Assembly: GCF_034366785.1 (NCBI RefSeq)
Contig: NZ_CP112936.1
Coordinates: forward strand, 1-58,430
Length of the DNA stretch: 58,430 nt
Direction of reading: 5' to 3'
Source of the DNA: Candidatus Trichorickettsia mobilis
GTDB taxonomy: Bacteria; Pseudomonadota; Alphaproteobacteria; Rickettsiales; Rickettsiaceae
The stretch's first letter is position 1; every line of letters begins with the position of its first letter. Of this stretch, positions 16,637 through 25,320 are shown piece after piece. Both the position numbers and the translations under genes were made by a program. The notes under the pieces are model-generated. The model saw only the letters and a list, made by a program, of their open reading frames with translations. It did not search any database and was not told the origin of the DNA.

Positions 16637-18439
16637 TCAAATTTCATTATAATAACTAGTAAAATTTTCGTTCAAATTATTAGCAAGCAATTCCACTTCT
16701 TCTTGCTGTATACCATTGTAGGTAGAAACTGTTTCTAGCCACATTTTTTGTATTTCATTTTGCTGTAATATTGTGTGGTTAAATGTTTTAATAAACTTCG
16801 ATAACTCGATTGTATCAATTTGTGAATTATTAAGCAAAGCCTTTAAAAGGCTATCTACTTTTTCTAACACTTGTTGATTATCGAGATGATCTGTTGAAGA
16901 AAGCAGTGACTTATATAATTCTATTTGTTTTTCATAAAATTCTTCTCTTTTCTCAATAGCAGTTAGTTGTTTTCCTCTGAATGGGTAATCTAGAAAATTA
17001 GTAGTACACATTTTGGGATCTATTGTACTATCATAATTTTTATTATTTGTTATAGCTGCGATAATCTTATTTATAGGTACTTGATCAAATATAATGTTGT
17101 CCAAAGAAGAGAAGCTTAACTCTATTTCTTTCATATCTTTGATGGCCAAAGTAAATTTAAAAGCTATATCAATACAATCTCTAAACTTGTTAAAGGCAAG
17201 ACCAGTGCCAACACTATAATATTTTTGACATAATTGTAAAACTTGCTCTACGCAATCGTTCCATTCTTTTTCATTTTTAATGTTTTTCACTTTTGCTGGT
17301 TTAAAAGATTCATTAATAAGTGCTTGTACTTCCTTGAAACTAGAACAAATACCAAGGTTAAAATGTTCCTTACACAAATTTAAAACTAATTCTATTCCTT
17401 GTTGGAATTTTTCTGTATTTTTTGTGTGTTGTAATAAAGATTCGTTAACACATTTTTTCAACTCACTTAACTTCACGTTATGTATAATTTGGCTATTTTG
17501 TTCATAAATTTTATAAAGTTTAGCACTTGTTTCTATTTGAATATTTTGTTTTAGTGATGAGCTAATTATTTTATTAACTCCAAGCATATTTAGATGTTGA
17601 CTAAACTCTGAGTTACTTGGATCTATAATTAAAAAGGTGAAATCTTCCTTATTGACTATAGAATTTTTTCTACACAATACAATAGTATGAGTTTTGGGTT
17701 TATTCGTTTCTTCATCTATTGAAATTAGACCATCTTTACTTCTTTCAAATATATCAATTAGTATAGCTTTATGCTGATTTTGTAGAGCATTAGTTATAGC
17801 GTCTGCTAATAATGAAACTTCAAGCGGATGTAATATTTTAAAATTTATAGAATCAGAGACTTGTTGGGTACCACTTTTTTTACTTCCTTTGTCGCTTCCT
17901 TTTTTTGATTGTCCTTCTAGATTATTTAAAGTCTGATCTTGTGATTCTATTATTTTATTTAGTATATGGTTATATGAATTAGCAATATTAGTACTCACAT
18001 GAATATTAATACCATGACGTATTACACCTAAACACTTATCAATAAAAGTACAAGGTACTTTTTCTTGCGTATTATAAATTTCAAGTATTTGATTATAATT
18101 CTCTATGTAACTTTGTTCTTTTACTTGATTAAAAAACTCGTTTTCAAGCTCTGCTTTAGCAGTTTCAATTACTAAATCTTTTGTTTGTCCTTTTATCTTG
18201 GATAAGGCAAACAGCTTTGTTTTAGACTTTTTAGGAATTGTATTTGAAAAAACAAGCTCTCCTTCATCTACAATATCTTTTTGTGTATTGAATTGTAGTG
18301 TTCTATTAATTGTATTTCGAGGGGTAAGTGAATAATTAGCTATTTCTTTGTATATACTTTCAACTAGTTCATTTTTATCATTTGAGATATCCTCTTCTAT
18401 ATCTTCCCCTTCTCTTTTTAGAAACAATTTAGCTTTCAT
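16637..18439 (-). CDS. Large hypothetical protein with an internal duplication
   Basis: A protein of 600 residues that I do not recognise. Residues 344-380 (EKFQQGIELVLNLCKEHFNL and on) and 391-428 (EKEWNDCVEQVLQLCQKYYS and on) are a tandem repeat. A low-complexity GS/K linker lies at about 175-192. Around 246-275 the pattern THTIVL followed by FLIIDPSN recalls the His and Asp parts of papain-like proteases; Cys130 or Cys136 could be the nucleophile, but this is weak. No signal peptide or membrane segment. The ATG at 18439 has a GGG ribosome site. It is followed after 8 bases by an ankyrin-like gene, which fits an effector-type pair, unproven. Confidence 0.6.
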   Translation of the reverse strand: MKAKLFLKREGEDIEEDISNDKNELVESIYKEIANYSLTPRNTINRTLQFNTQKDIVDEGELVFSNTIPKKSKTKLFALSKIKGQTKDLVIETAKAELENEFFNQVKEQSYIENYNQILEIYNTQEKVPCTFIDKCLGVIRHGINIHVSTNIANSYNHILNKIIESQDQTLNNLEGQSKKGSDKGSKKSGTQQVSDSINFKILHPLEVSLLADAITNALQNQHKAILIDIFERSKDGLISIDEETNKPKTHTIVLCRKNSIVNKEDFTFLIIDPSNSEFSQHLNMLGVNKIISSSLKQNIQIETSAKLYKIYEQNSQIIHNVKLSELKKCVNESLLQHTKNTEKFQQGIELVLNLCKEHFNLGICSSFKEVQALINESFKPAKVKNIKNEKEWNDCVEQVLQLCQKYYSVGTGLAFNKFRDCIDIAFKFTLAIKDMKEIELSFSSLDNIIFDQVPINKIIAAITNNKNYDSTIDPKMCTTNFLDYPFRGKQLTAIEKREEFYEKQIELYKSLLSSTDHLDNQQVLEKVDSLLKALLNNSQIDTIELSKFIKTFNHTILQQNEIQKMWLETVSTYNGIQQEEVELLANNLNENFTSYYNEI

Positions 18440-18731
18440 ATATTACCCTTATGAATCAATAGTTTAACAATAATTGATTAATTTTAACATACACTATATT
18501 TAGAAAGCAATTAAATTGTTATGCTATTTTATATGCGTGTCCCGCAAACACAGGATTTTGGTGTCTCAAAACAAAACTCTATTTTTACCTAAATAACTAA
18601 GAAAATCTGTTTTAAAACTAGTGCCAATAGATCTTGCAGAAAAAACCACAGCATGTATGTTTTATGGAACATATTTTTATAAATATTCTAAAGTACGCTA
18701 CTTAAATATGTTAGAAAATCTAATTTCCTAG

Positions 18732-19403
18732 TTAATTACTTAACAATTCATCAGAATTAGATAGGTTATCAGATATCTGCTCATGAACAAAACAATCTTC
18801 CGTATGATCATTTACCAAGCCAGTAGCTTGCATATGCGCATAAATAATTGTTGAGCCGACAAAACTCATGCCACGTTTTTTTAGGTCTTTGGATAATAGA
18901 TCTGATTCCGAGGTACGAGCAGGTAGATCTTGTATTGTTTTGGGAAAATTACACTTAGGTTTACCGTCAACAAATTGCCATATATAATTACTAAAGGAGC
19001 CAAATTCTTTTTGTATTGTAAGAAATACCTGGGCATTTTTCCTGGTAGCAAATACCTTAAGCCTGTTTCTAATAATTCCAGTATTTATAAGTATAGATTC
19101 CAGCTCTTCATCATTCATGAGAGCTACTTTGTTAGGATCAAATTGTTTAAATAACTCGCGATAATGCTCACGGCGTTTGAGTATAGTGTACCAACTCAAA
19201 CCTGCTTGTGCTCCTTCAAGAATTAGCATCTCAAAATGTTTATTGTCATCATATACCGGCACTCCCCACTCTAGGTCGTGGTAATCTATATAATCAGGCT
19301 TATCTAAAGGTACCCACGAACATCGGTTGTTTGGAACATTAATTGTAGATTTAGATGTATCTAATGTCACAGGAGATGGAATTGAGTTTTTCTGATTTTT
19401 CAT
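18732..19403 (-). CDS. tag: DNA-3-methyladenine glycosylase I (Tag)
   Basis: A protein of 223 residues with a 25-residue polar extension before the usual start. It has the signatures of Tag: RCSW at 27-30, YHDLEWGVPVYDD at 41-53 with the conserved Glu, LEGAQAGLSWYTIL, GIIRNRLKV and a C-terminal VNDHTEDCFVH. Cys28, His42 and the late His and Cys match the zinc site. The enzyme removes 3-methyladenine from DNA and starts base excision repair. It stands between unrelated mobile genes, leftward, with 37 bases to the upstream recombinase, and could share its transcript. Chromosomal copies are usual, so this may be a carried gene. Confidence 0.92.
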   Translation of the reverse strand: MKNQKNSIPSPVTLDTSKSTINVPNNRCSWVPLDKPDYIDYHDLEWGVPVYDDNKHFEMLILEGAQAGLSWYTILKRREHYRELFKQFDPNKVALMNDEELESILINTGIIRNRLKVFATRKNAQVFLTIQKEFGSFSNYIWQFVDGKPKCNFPKTIQDLPARTSESDLLSKDLKKRGMSFVGSTIIYAHMQATGLVNDHTEDCFVHEQISDNLSNSDELLSN

Positions 19404-19440
19404 TTTTATCGGTAATTATAGGCATTAGTTAAAATGATAT

Positions 19441-20022
19441 TTACACGTGATCTGCACTTTTACTCGGCTCAACAAGAATATAATTATACAAGGTACGCCT
19501 GGAAATATTAAGCTCACGAGCAATTTTAGCTTTTGGAATACCGAGACTGATTTTCGACTGTAATAGAGTGAGCTGCTCTTGATTAAGGACTGCGGTTCTT
19601 CCTTTGTAAAGCCCTTTCTTTTTTGCTAAGCTAATGCCTTCCATCTGTCTTTCTTTAATCAAAGATCTTTCAAATTCTGCGAATGCTCCCATTACTGATA
19701 GTAATAGATTAGCCATTGGAGAGTCATCACCGGCGAAGATTAGATTTTCTTTTAGGAACTTAATCTGTACCTTTTGTAAGGTGAGTGTTTTTACAATTTT
19801 TCTAAGGTCATCAAGGTTACGTGCTAATCTATCCATAGAATGAATGATAATTATATCATCTTCCCGTACATAGCCGATTAGTTCTTCTAGAGCAGGGCGG
19901 TTGATATCCTTACCAGAAGCTTTATCTATAAACTTTTTGTCTAACTTAATACCTTCTAACTGCCTCTCTGGATTTTGGTCAAAGTGACTTACCCTAATAT
20001 AACCTACTGTTTTTCCGGTCAT
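19441..20022 (-). CDS. Serine recombinase (resolvase/invertase)
   Basis: A protein of 193 residues, the usual size for this family. The catalytic serine lies in VGYIRVSHFDQNPERQL at about residue 12. SMDRLARNLDDL and the FAEFERSLIKERQMEG segment match the dimer and active-site region, and the C-terminal KAKIARELNISRRTLYNYI is the helix-turn-helix. It probably resolves or inverts DNA at short sites. The start overlaps the vapC stop by 4 bases (ATGA), and vapC overlaps vapB likewise, so the recombinase appears translationally coupled to a toxin-antitoxin pair. The partner site was not found. Confidence 0.9.
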   Translation of the reverse strand: MTGKTVGYIRVSHFDQNPERQLEGIKLDKKFIDKASGKDINRPALEELIGYVREDDIIIIHSMDRLARNLDDLRKIVKTLTLQKVQIKFLKENLIFAGDDSPMANLLLSVMGAFAEFERSLIKERQMEGISLAKKKGLYKGRTAVLNQEQLTLLQSKISLGIPKAKIARELNISRRTLYNYILVEPSKSADHV

Positions 20023-20423
20023 AGTTTAAGCCTCTCCTTTTTGTTACTAACGTTTATCAATTTTTGGTCAAAAGAAAAAATATCTAGACCAGCCCGTTCT
20101 GCTTTCGCAATAAGCAAACAATCTACTATATGCAGATTCTGTTTATGATAAAGATCAAGAGCTAGTAATAATGATTCTTTATCTTCACAAGCAACTCCCT
20201 TGTAAGCCAAAAGTTCAGATAGTATTTCTGATATTTTATTTTTAGGAACTTTATAAAATGATGACAGGACAAAAACTATTTCGGTAAAAACTGTTTGCTC
20301 AAGAATTAAAAATATTTTACCGGTTTGTACTTGTGTAAAAATCTCTTTAGTTTTTGCTAACATTTCTTTGTTATCGCCTAATAGGTAACGAATAACAAAA
20401 TTAGTATCACAATAATATTTCAT
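20019..20423 (-). CDS. vapC: VapC-type PIN-domain toxin
   Basis: A protein of 134 residues with the PIN-domain acidic set: Asp6 in CDTNFVIRYLL, a mid Glu in QTVFTEIVFVL, and the Asp in LHIVDCLLIAKA followed by FSFDQKL. PIN toxins are magnesium-dependent ribonucleases, often cutting tRNA. Upstream by a 4-base overlap is an AbrB-type antitoxin gene, and downstream by a 4-base overlap a serine recombinase. It is a complete type II toxin-antitoxin toxin by length and motifs. Confidence 0.88.
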   Translation of the reverse strand: MKYYCDTNFVIRYLLGDNKEMLAKTKEIFTQVQTGKIFLILEQTVFTEIVFVLSSFYKVPKNKISEILSELLAYKGVACEDKESLLLALDLYHKQNLHIVDCLLIAKAERAGLDIFSFDQKLINVSNKKERLKL

Positions 20424-20677
20424 TCTTCACTCGCAAAATCATTAGTCTTAGCTAAAATAGTATTTTTCCAACCCTGTTCTCTTATTTCCTCAAAAGATAG
20501 ATCTGTATCTTTGGAATAAGAAGCAAGGCTAGCACCTAACTCATGTATTGGAGTAATCAAAACTTGATTCTGATCATTAATAATTAAAGATATAATATTA
20601 GTATTAAGAGCGTTACGAACCTTTTTAGGTAGAACTATTTGTCCTTTAGAGGATATTGTTACTGTGCTTACATACAT
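20420..20677 (-). CDS. vapB: VapB-type AbrB/SpoVT antitoxin
   Basis: The frame is open from 20737, but the first 20 residues are hydrophobic and unlike the family. From ATG 20677 the protein begins MYVSTVTISSKGQIVLPKKVRN, the classic swapped-hairpin AbrB fold, and has 85 residues, normal for VapB. The C-terminal part (SFEEIREQGWKNTIL) would bind and block the PIN toxin. It overlaps vapC by 4 bases, so the pair is coupled and probably represses its own promoter just upstream. The ribosome site is weak. Confidence 0.82.
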   Translation of the reverse strand: MYVSTVTISSKGQIVLPKKVRNALNTNIISLIINDQNQVLITPIHELGASLASYSKDTDLSFEEIREQGWKNTILAKTNDFASEE

Positions 20678-20737
20678 ATAGATAGAACATATTATATTTA
20701 TAATAAAGATATTATAATAAAACATGTCTAATTTCAA

Positions 20738-21087
20738 GCGCTTACATCATATTGCTATTATATAAAATTACAATAAAAGGTAAAGCATTATTATTAAGGT
20801 AAGATATAATCGATACCGGTTACTTTTAGGAGCAAAAACACTCAATATGGATATCTAGAATCTAAGACAGGTGTACAGAGCTGTATATAAAGATTTAAAC
20901 AAACTCTAGATGCACGTAAAATAGGGTGAAGAGAGTATGAGTATTTGGAGTACACTTTAGATATACATGTTATAGAGTGGTGTTAGTAATTCCATGTATT
21001 CCATTATCCTTGAAGTTGTTCTTAAATTTTATTGCATATAATTCAATTTTATTATACTTTACATTAAATTACGATAAGTGTAATTTA
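20738..21087. other. Intergenic region between divergent toxin-antitoxin operons
   Basis: About 350 bases separating the leftward vapBC operon from the rightward AbiE-like pair. It must carry both promoters. I saw no gene, clear dyad or RNA in it. The open frame that starts at 20977 is taken to begin later, at 21088. Confidence 0.4.
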
Positions 21088-21654
21088 ATGTGTAGTGATT
21101 ATATGCAGCCTTTAAGAGTTTTAACTAATCTACTTGAGAAAACTTGTAATAAAGAACATTACTTATTTTCTGACAAAGACTTAAGGCAAGTTTTACCAAG
21201 AATTTCAGATGCAGCATTCATGACTCTACTCTCTAGAGCAGCAGCCAGTTGCCACATAGATAGGATATGCCGTAATTTATATGGATATAAAGCTAGTAAA
21301 TATTCTAATGGGCTATTATTGTTTCATGCGGCTAGTTATCTCCGTAGTAAGGAGTTTAACTATATTAGCCTTGAAACAATCTTAAGCGATACTGGTATAA
21401 TTTCTCAAATACCTATGCAATATATTACTATTATGACGTCAGGGCGAAGTAATAAAATAAGTTGCGGTACATTTGGGACTATTGAATTTATACATACAGT
21501 TCAAAAGCCTAAAGAAATCATGGATCATCTATACTATGACGTGGATTGCAGGCTTTGGAAAGCAAGCATTGCTCAAGCTTTAAGAGACATAAAAAAAGCT
21601 CATAGAAACACTAGCTTGATAAATTGGGAGTTAGCAAGTGAATTTGTTCGATAA
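21088..21654 (+). CDS. AbiEi-type antitoxin
   Basis: About 188 residues from ATG 21088; a further ATG five codons on (MQPLRVL) is also possible. The 37 residues that could be read upstream are hydrophobic and unlike the family. The protein has FSDKDLRQVLPRISDAAFMTLLSRAAASCHIDRICRNLYGY, the winged-helix start typical of AbiEi antitoxins, followed by the C-terminal domain. AbiEi represses the operon and neutralises the AbiEii toxin (type IV toxin-antitoxin, also phage abortive infection). It overlaps the toxin gene by 17 bases. Confidence 0.78.
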   Translation: MCSDYMQPLRVLTNLLEKTCNKEHYLFSDKDLRQVLPRISDAAFMTLLSRAAASCHIDRICRNLYGYKASKYSNGLLLFHAASYLRSKEFNYISLETILSDTGIISQIPMQYITIMTSGRSNKISCGTFGTIEFIHTVQKPKEIMDHLYYDVDCRLWKASIAQALRDIKKAHRNTSLINWELASEFVR

Positions 21655-22789
21655 GTTAGTATCAACTGTTCTTGAGAGCAGAAGCGATCTTAATAACTTA
21701 AGGATTACCGTAGAAAAGGAATTATTGCATTTAGATATCCTTAGAATCATGAGGGATAATAACTTCCTTAAAAAGCTTACATTCATCGGCGGTACCTGCT
21801 TAAGAATCTGCTATGGTGGAGTAAGATTAAGCGAGGATTTAGATTTTACAGGAGGTCAGGATTTTTCAAAATCAGATCTGTCAAATATGAGTGAAGCTCT
21901 AAAGGATAGTTTGGAGCGAAAATACGGCCTTGAAGTTCAAGTTTCTGAGCCTATTAAAGAAACTGGAAATACTAATAGCTGGAAAATAAAAATAGAAACC
22001 CGACCTGGAAGTAAAAGTGAGAAAAGTCAACGCATTAATATTGATATTTGCGCTTTAGCATCATATGAGAAGAAGGCGTGTTTTCTTTTAAATCATTACG
22101 AAGTGGAAATGGGGGTATCTGGTTTAATTATACAAGGAGAAAGTTTAGAAGAAATATATGTGGATAAGCTAATTGCCTTGGCATTTAGAAATAGAATTCA
22201 ATATCGTGATTTATGGGATATATTTTGGTTAGAAAGTAAAGGTATTATCCCAAGACTAGAATTTATCCCCAATAAATTAAAGGATAGAAACCGTATTTTT
22301 GAAGACTTCATAACAAAATTAGATTTAAAGATAAGGAATCTTAAAGAGAATAAATGCAGTGTCTTCTTAGAATTTACTAACGAAATGCTACGCTTCTTAC
22401 CTCAAAATCACCTTAAAGTATTAGAACAAGAATATTTTTGGGATATGCTTATACAAACTTTAGATGAGAAATTAAAAGAAGTAAATCATGAGTGTTTAAT
22501 ATTTGAAGTATATAGAAAAGTAAAGCTAAATGGTTTAAGACATGAATGTAAAGTAATAGAAATAACGAGCTCTTATTATGAGATAGAGGTAGAAAAGAAA
22601 ATTAGAATGAGCTTTTCAAAACTGAAATGTGGTAGCATATCTCTTAACCCCTTTGTTCATTATCTTGATAATAACCAATCCCCGTTGGATACTATCAAAG
22701 AAGCTATTGAAGATTCTATTTATACTTTGATTTTAGAAACTGGGAGATATAAAATATTATCTCAAGAAGAGGCTCTACCTCTTCTGTAA
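21638..22789 (+). CDS. AbiEii/AbiGii-type nucleotidyltransferase toxin
   Basis: A protein of 383 residues starting with GTG at 21638, inside the antitoxin gene, with GGGAG 7 bases upstream. Residues about 48-72 carry the nucleotidyltransferase core FIGGTCLRICYGG followed by RLSEDLDF, with both metal-binding aspartates; IYVDKLIALAFRNRIQYRDLWDI is the later family motif. Members transfer nucleotides to RNA acceptors such as tRNA and stop growth. The two-gene unit looks intact. It ends 26 bases from the convergent TssC-like gene and so borders the secretion locus. Confidence 0.85.
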   Translation: MNLFDKLVSTVLESRSDLNNLRITVEKELLHLDILRIMRDNNFLKKLTFIGGTCLRICYGGVRLSEDLDFTGGQDFSKSDLSNMSEALKDSLERKYGLEVQVSEPIKETGNTNSWKIKIETRPGSKSEKSQRINIDICALASYEKKACFLLNHYEVEMGVSGLIIQGESLEEIYVDKLIALAFRNRIQYRDLWDIFWLESKGIIPRLEFIPNKLKDRNRIFEDFITKLDLKIRNLKENKCSVFLEFTNEMLRFLPQNHLKVLEQEYFWDMLIQTLDEKLKEVNHECLIFEVYRKVKLNGLRHECKVIEITSSYYEIEVEKKIRMSFSKLKCGSISLNPFVHYLDNNQSPLDTIKEAIEDSIYTLILETGRYKILSQEEALPLL

Positions 22790-22815
22790 AAGGTAATATG
22801 ATATATTACATTCAG

Positions 22816-24114
22816 CTATAGCGGATCTATTTTAGTGTTGAGTACAATTTCTGCGGCTGCCTGCATAGAAATCAGATGCGGTTGTAAATAAATCATACAG
22901 TTAAAGCTATCTTTTAAGGATTTTCCTTGTGAAATTTCTACTTTAGCTGCTAATAGTGGATATTTATGCTTTAAAGATAAAGGAGTTTCAATATTGGACG
23001 AGATATATTGCAACAACCAATTATTGAGATAATTTTGAAACTCACCAATATTGCTATAAAGCCCGAGCTTTTGCCTACCAATTATTTTAATATAGTGAGC
23101 CACTCTACATACGCATAGCATATATTGTAAAGTATACAAATAATTTGTGGTTTCATATTTTAAATAATTATTACTTTCTATTTCCAGGCTTCGGATGGAA
23201 TTATTGCTGTAAAACACCGCAATATCTCGATTCTTTACTTGGCATAATGGAATAAAACCTAGTCTTGCCAAGGCTTTTTCTTTTTGATCGGAGATATAAA
23301 ATTCCGTGATATACTTAAAAAAGCCAAAAGGGATATTACATTTATTTTCAAAGAAAGTTTCTGCTCTTAATCTAGGAACTAAGCCGAGCTCTTCGTTATC
23401 GTTTTCAGGTAAGCCAGTAGTATCCAGAAACCACCCAGTTTGAATAAAAGAAGTAATCACTACTGCAGCATAAGCATAAGCAGCATTACCTAATATATTA
23501 TTATAGTGCGCTATATCTACGCCTAATATAGGACAATAACTTTTTTTCTTATAATTAACCAAAGAAGGATACAATACTCTGGGAATAATTAGCCCAATAA
23601 AACTAGAATTTTTATCATGAGCAAACTGGAGCAGATATTTAAATTTTTTATGATGATGTAAATCAATATTCACTTTAGCTAGCTGAGCAAAATTATCAAT
23701 ATCAAATATATCGGGGGTAATAGTACTGATAAAAGGACAAAAGACAGTGGCACAAATTTTAGCTAAAGATTCTAATACACCTATAGTAAAGGGACACGAG
23801 ACGTTTAAATCGTAATTTCCAATTATAAGTGATAACGGATTATTCCCAGGTAGCTCCAGTTCATCTAACAGCTTATGAGCAAGAGGGCTATCTAAAGTAT
23901 TAGTACTATTGATATGATAAGGTATTTCTTCCCATTTTATATTGAGGAGCTTTATTTCAATAGAATTGTGATAGCCAACTTTTACTAAGTAATAAAGCCC
24001 TGCCCAAGTAGCACTTAAATCTTTAAAGCTAGTATTTTCAAGAATAACTGTTACTTGAGCCTTAATCATAAGGTCAATAGCTGCAATCAAATTTCTGATA
24101 GTTTTTCTAAGCAA
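22816..24114 (-). CDS. Second TssC-like T6SS sheath protein
   Basis: The 432-residue frame resembles TssC along its length: TSFKDLSATWAGLYYLVK (TssC: LEGSWRGLLYLVK), PLSLIIGNYDL, SFIGLIIPRVL, LARLGFIPLCQVKNRDIAVFYSN, CRVAHYIKIIGRQKLG and QPHLISMQAAAEIVLN. It is divergent from the TssC at 40849-42321 and lacks about 60 N-terminal residues. The only early start is a TTG at 24114; the next ATG is 16 codons on. It lies in the same frame as the hcp-like gene upstream, separated by one TAA and eight codons. Some alphaproteobacterial T6SS loci carry two TssC-type genes, so a paired sheath subunit is plausible; a 5'-truncated copy is the alternative. Confidence 0.7.
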   Translation of the reverse strand: MLRKTIRNLIAAIDLMIKAQVTVILENTSFKDLSATWAGLYYLVKVGYHNSIEIKLLNIKWEEIPYHINSTNTLDSPLAHKLLDELELPGNNPLSLIIGNYDLNVSCPFTIGVLESLAKICATVFCPFISTITPDIFDIDNFAQLAKVNIDLHHHKKFKYLLQFAHDKNSSFIGLIIPRVLYPSLVNYKKKSYCPILGVDIAHYNNILGNAAYAYAAVVITSFIQTGWFLDTTGLPENDNEELGLVPRLRAETFFENKCNIPFGFFKYITEFYISDQKEKALARLGFIPLCQVKNRDIAVFYSNNSIRSLEIESNNYLKYETTNYLYTLQYMLCVCRVAHYIKIIGRQKLGLYSNIGEFQNYLNNWLLQYISSNIETPLSLKHKYPLLAAKVEISQGKSLKDSFNCMIYLQPHLISMQAAAEIVLNTKIDPL

Positions 24115-24138
24115 GCCAAGCCTATAGTATATGAAAAA

Positions 24139-24645
24139 TTAAGTCTTATTTAAATAATCAATCTCAATTTTATTAGTTGCCTTATCACCGGTTCCTAAAA
24201 TTGCTTTCACAGCTTGCACTTGATAAGTATCGCTTGCACCCATTGCTAAATGTATAGTTGCTTTATCTAGCTCTACGGTTCTATCTAATTCATATTGCTT
24301 AACATCAAGGTTACCGTCTTTCGTTTGATTTACTACTCTCATTAAAGTAACTTTTAGCGGCTCCTGTTTAAGCCTTAAGCCTTCGAGTATTTTATCTAAT
24401 TCTTCTATTAAGGTAGCTGAAGCTATACCCGCCCCGCCCCCTTCTGCCGTAAGTGTTGCAAACAAAGGATAACGCGGATTAGAAAAAGTAGAATCATCCG
24501 ATAAATTTACTCTAGTTCCAACATCGGGGAATTCTATATATCTTATAGGATATGCGCCTTTTTGTCCGCGTGGTGCACCTGTCGAATCTTTACCGTCTAT
24601 TTTTATTAAAAAATACTCCTCGGAAGCAGTAACCGTATCACTCAT
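24139..24645 (-). CDS. Putative Hcp-like tube protein (TssD)
   Basis: A protein of 168 residues, close to the size of Hcp. EYFLIKIDGKDSTGAPRG matches the Hcp opening, in which the first strand carries KIDG; the rest is beta-rich, with VTLMRVV near the middle and TYQVQAVKAILGTG near the end. The resemblance is distant, and no single motif settles it. Context supports it: it is the first gene of a leftward unit that includes a TssC-like protein and faces the main T6SS operon across a short promoter region, and no other Hcp candidate exists in the locus. If correct, it forms the hexameric inner tube that is expelled. It could instead be another small exported protein. Confidence 0.55.
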   Translation of the reverse strand: MSDTVTASEEYFLIKIDGKDSTGAPRGQKGAYPIRYIEFPDVGTRVNLSDDSTFSNPRYPLFATLTAEGGGAGIASATLIEELDKILEGLRLKQEPLKVTLMRVVNQTKDGNLDVKQYELDRTVELDKATIHLAMGASDTYQVQAVKAILGTGDKATNKIEIDYLNKT

Positions 24646-24682
24646 AAATTTCTCTGTTTCTGTAAAAATTACAATTATGGTT

Positions 24683-24728
24683 TACTTTTGATATGTTGCG
24701 TTGATTGCATAGCAATATATCAAAAGTA
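24683..24728. promoter_or_regulatory. Long inverted repeat in the divergent T6SS promoter region
   Basis: TACTTTTGATATGTTGC (24683-24699) and GCAATATATCAAAAGTA (24712-24728) form an inverted repeat with 16 of 17 positions paired and a 12-base loop. It lies 38 bases upstream of the hcp-like ATG and 125 bases upstream of tssE. Position suits an operator acting on both directions, or a hairpin in the hcp leader. Confidence 0.5.
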
Positions 24729-24852
24729 CCTAAAACCAATCGTATATTAAAATGATAAAATTTTTTTGTCAAATTGTAATCGCATTTAATAATTGAATAT
24801 TCTAGCTAGATGTTTATACATTAGTTATGAACAAGTATATAGATTTTTGGTG

Positions 24853-25314
24853 ATGTATAAAAAAGGCTTTGAACAATCAGCATCTTGCCTAAGCTCTTTA
24901 GAAAGATTTTTTGGAATTAAGAAAACCGATCAAGAAAACTTTATAAATTCTGTAGTCGCTGATCTTAGTAATTTACTTAATGCTCACCCATTATATTCGG
25001 AGCCGCCGGAAGAAAAATTGGATATGAATATTGTCCATTATGGGTTACCAGGGCTTCATATTTACAGTGCATATTCTAGCGCAGATCAGATAAAAGTAAG
25101 TGATCTTATCAAATTAACTATAGAGCGCTTTGAACCTAGGCTACACGATATAAAGGTGAGTCCTATAATACCCGAGTTGCTTACGGAGGCGGTGTTAAGC
25201 TTCAGAATTTCAGCTAAATTGTCGTTACCCCGGTATTTAATACCGATAGTATTGGAATCAAGGTTTACTACTAACCCTTATAAAGTTTTTTTAACTATAA
25301 ATAACATTGAGTAG
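24853..25314 (+). CDS. tssE: T6SS baseplate protein TssE
   Basis: About 153 residues from ATG 24853; a TTG at 24793 would add 20 residues unlike the family. The pattern of gp25-like baseplate wedge proteins is present: SSLERFFGI near the start, VVADLSNLLNAHPLYSEPPE, NIVHYGLPGL, LIKLTIERFEPRLHDIKVSP and a final FRISAKLSL block. TssE joins TssF and TssG in the wedge that triggers sheath assembly. It is the first gene of the rightward operon and is followed after 6 bases by tssF. Confidence 0.85.
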   Translation: MYKKGFEQSASCLSSLERFFGIKKTDQENFINSVVADLSNLLNAHPLYSEPPEEKLDMNIVHYGLPGLHIYSAYSSADQIKVSDLIKLTIERFEPRLHDIKVSPIIPELLTEAVLSFRISAKLSLPRYLIPIVLESRFTTNPYKVFLTINNIE

Positions 25315-25320
25315 TTTTAA

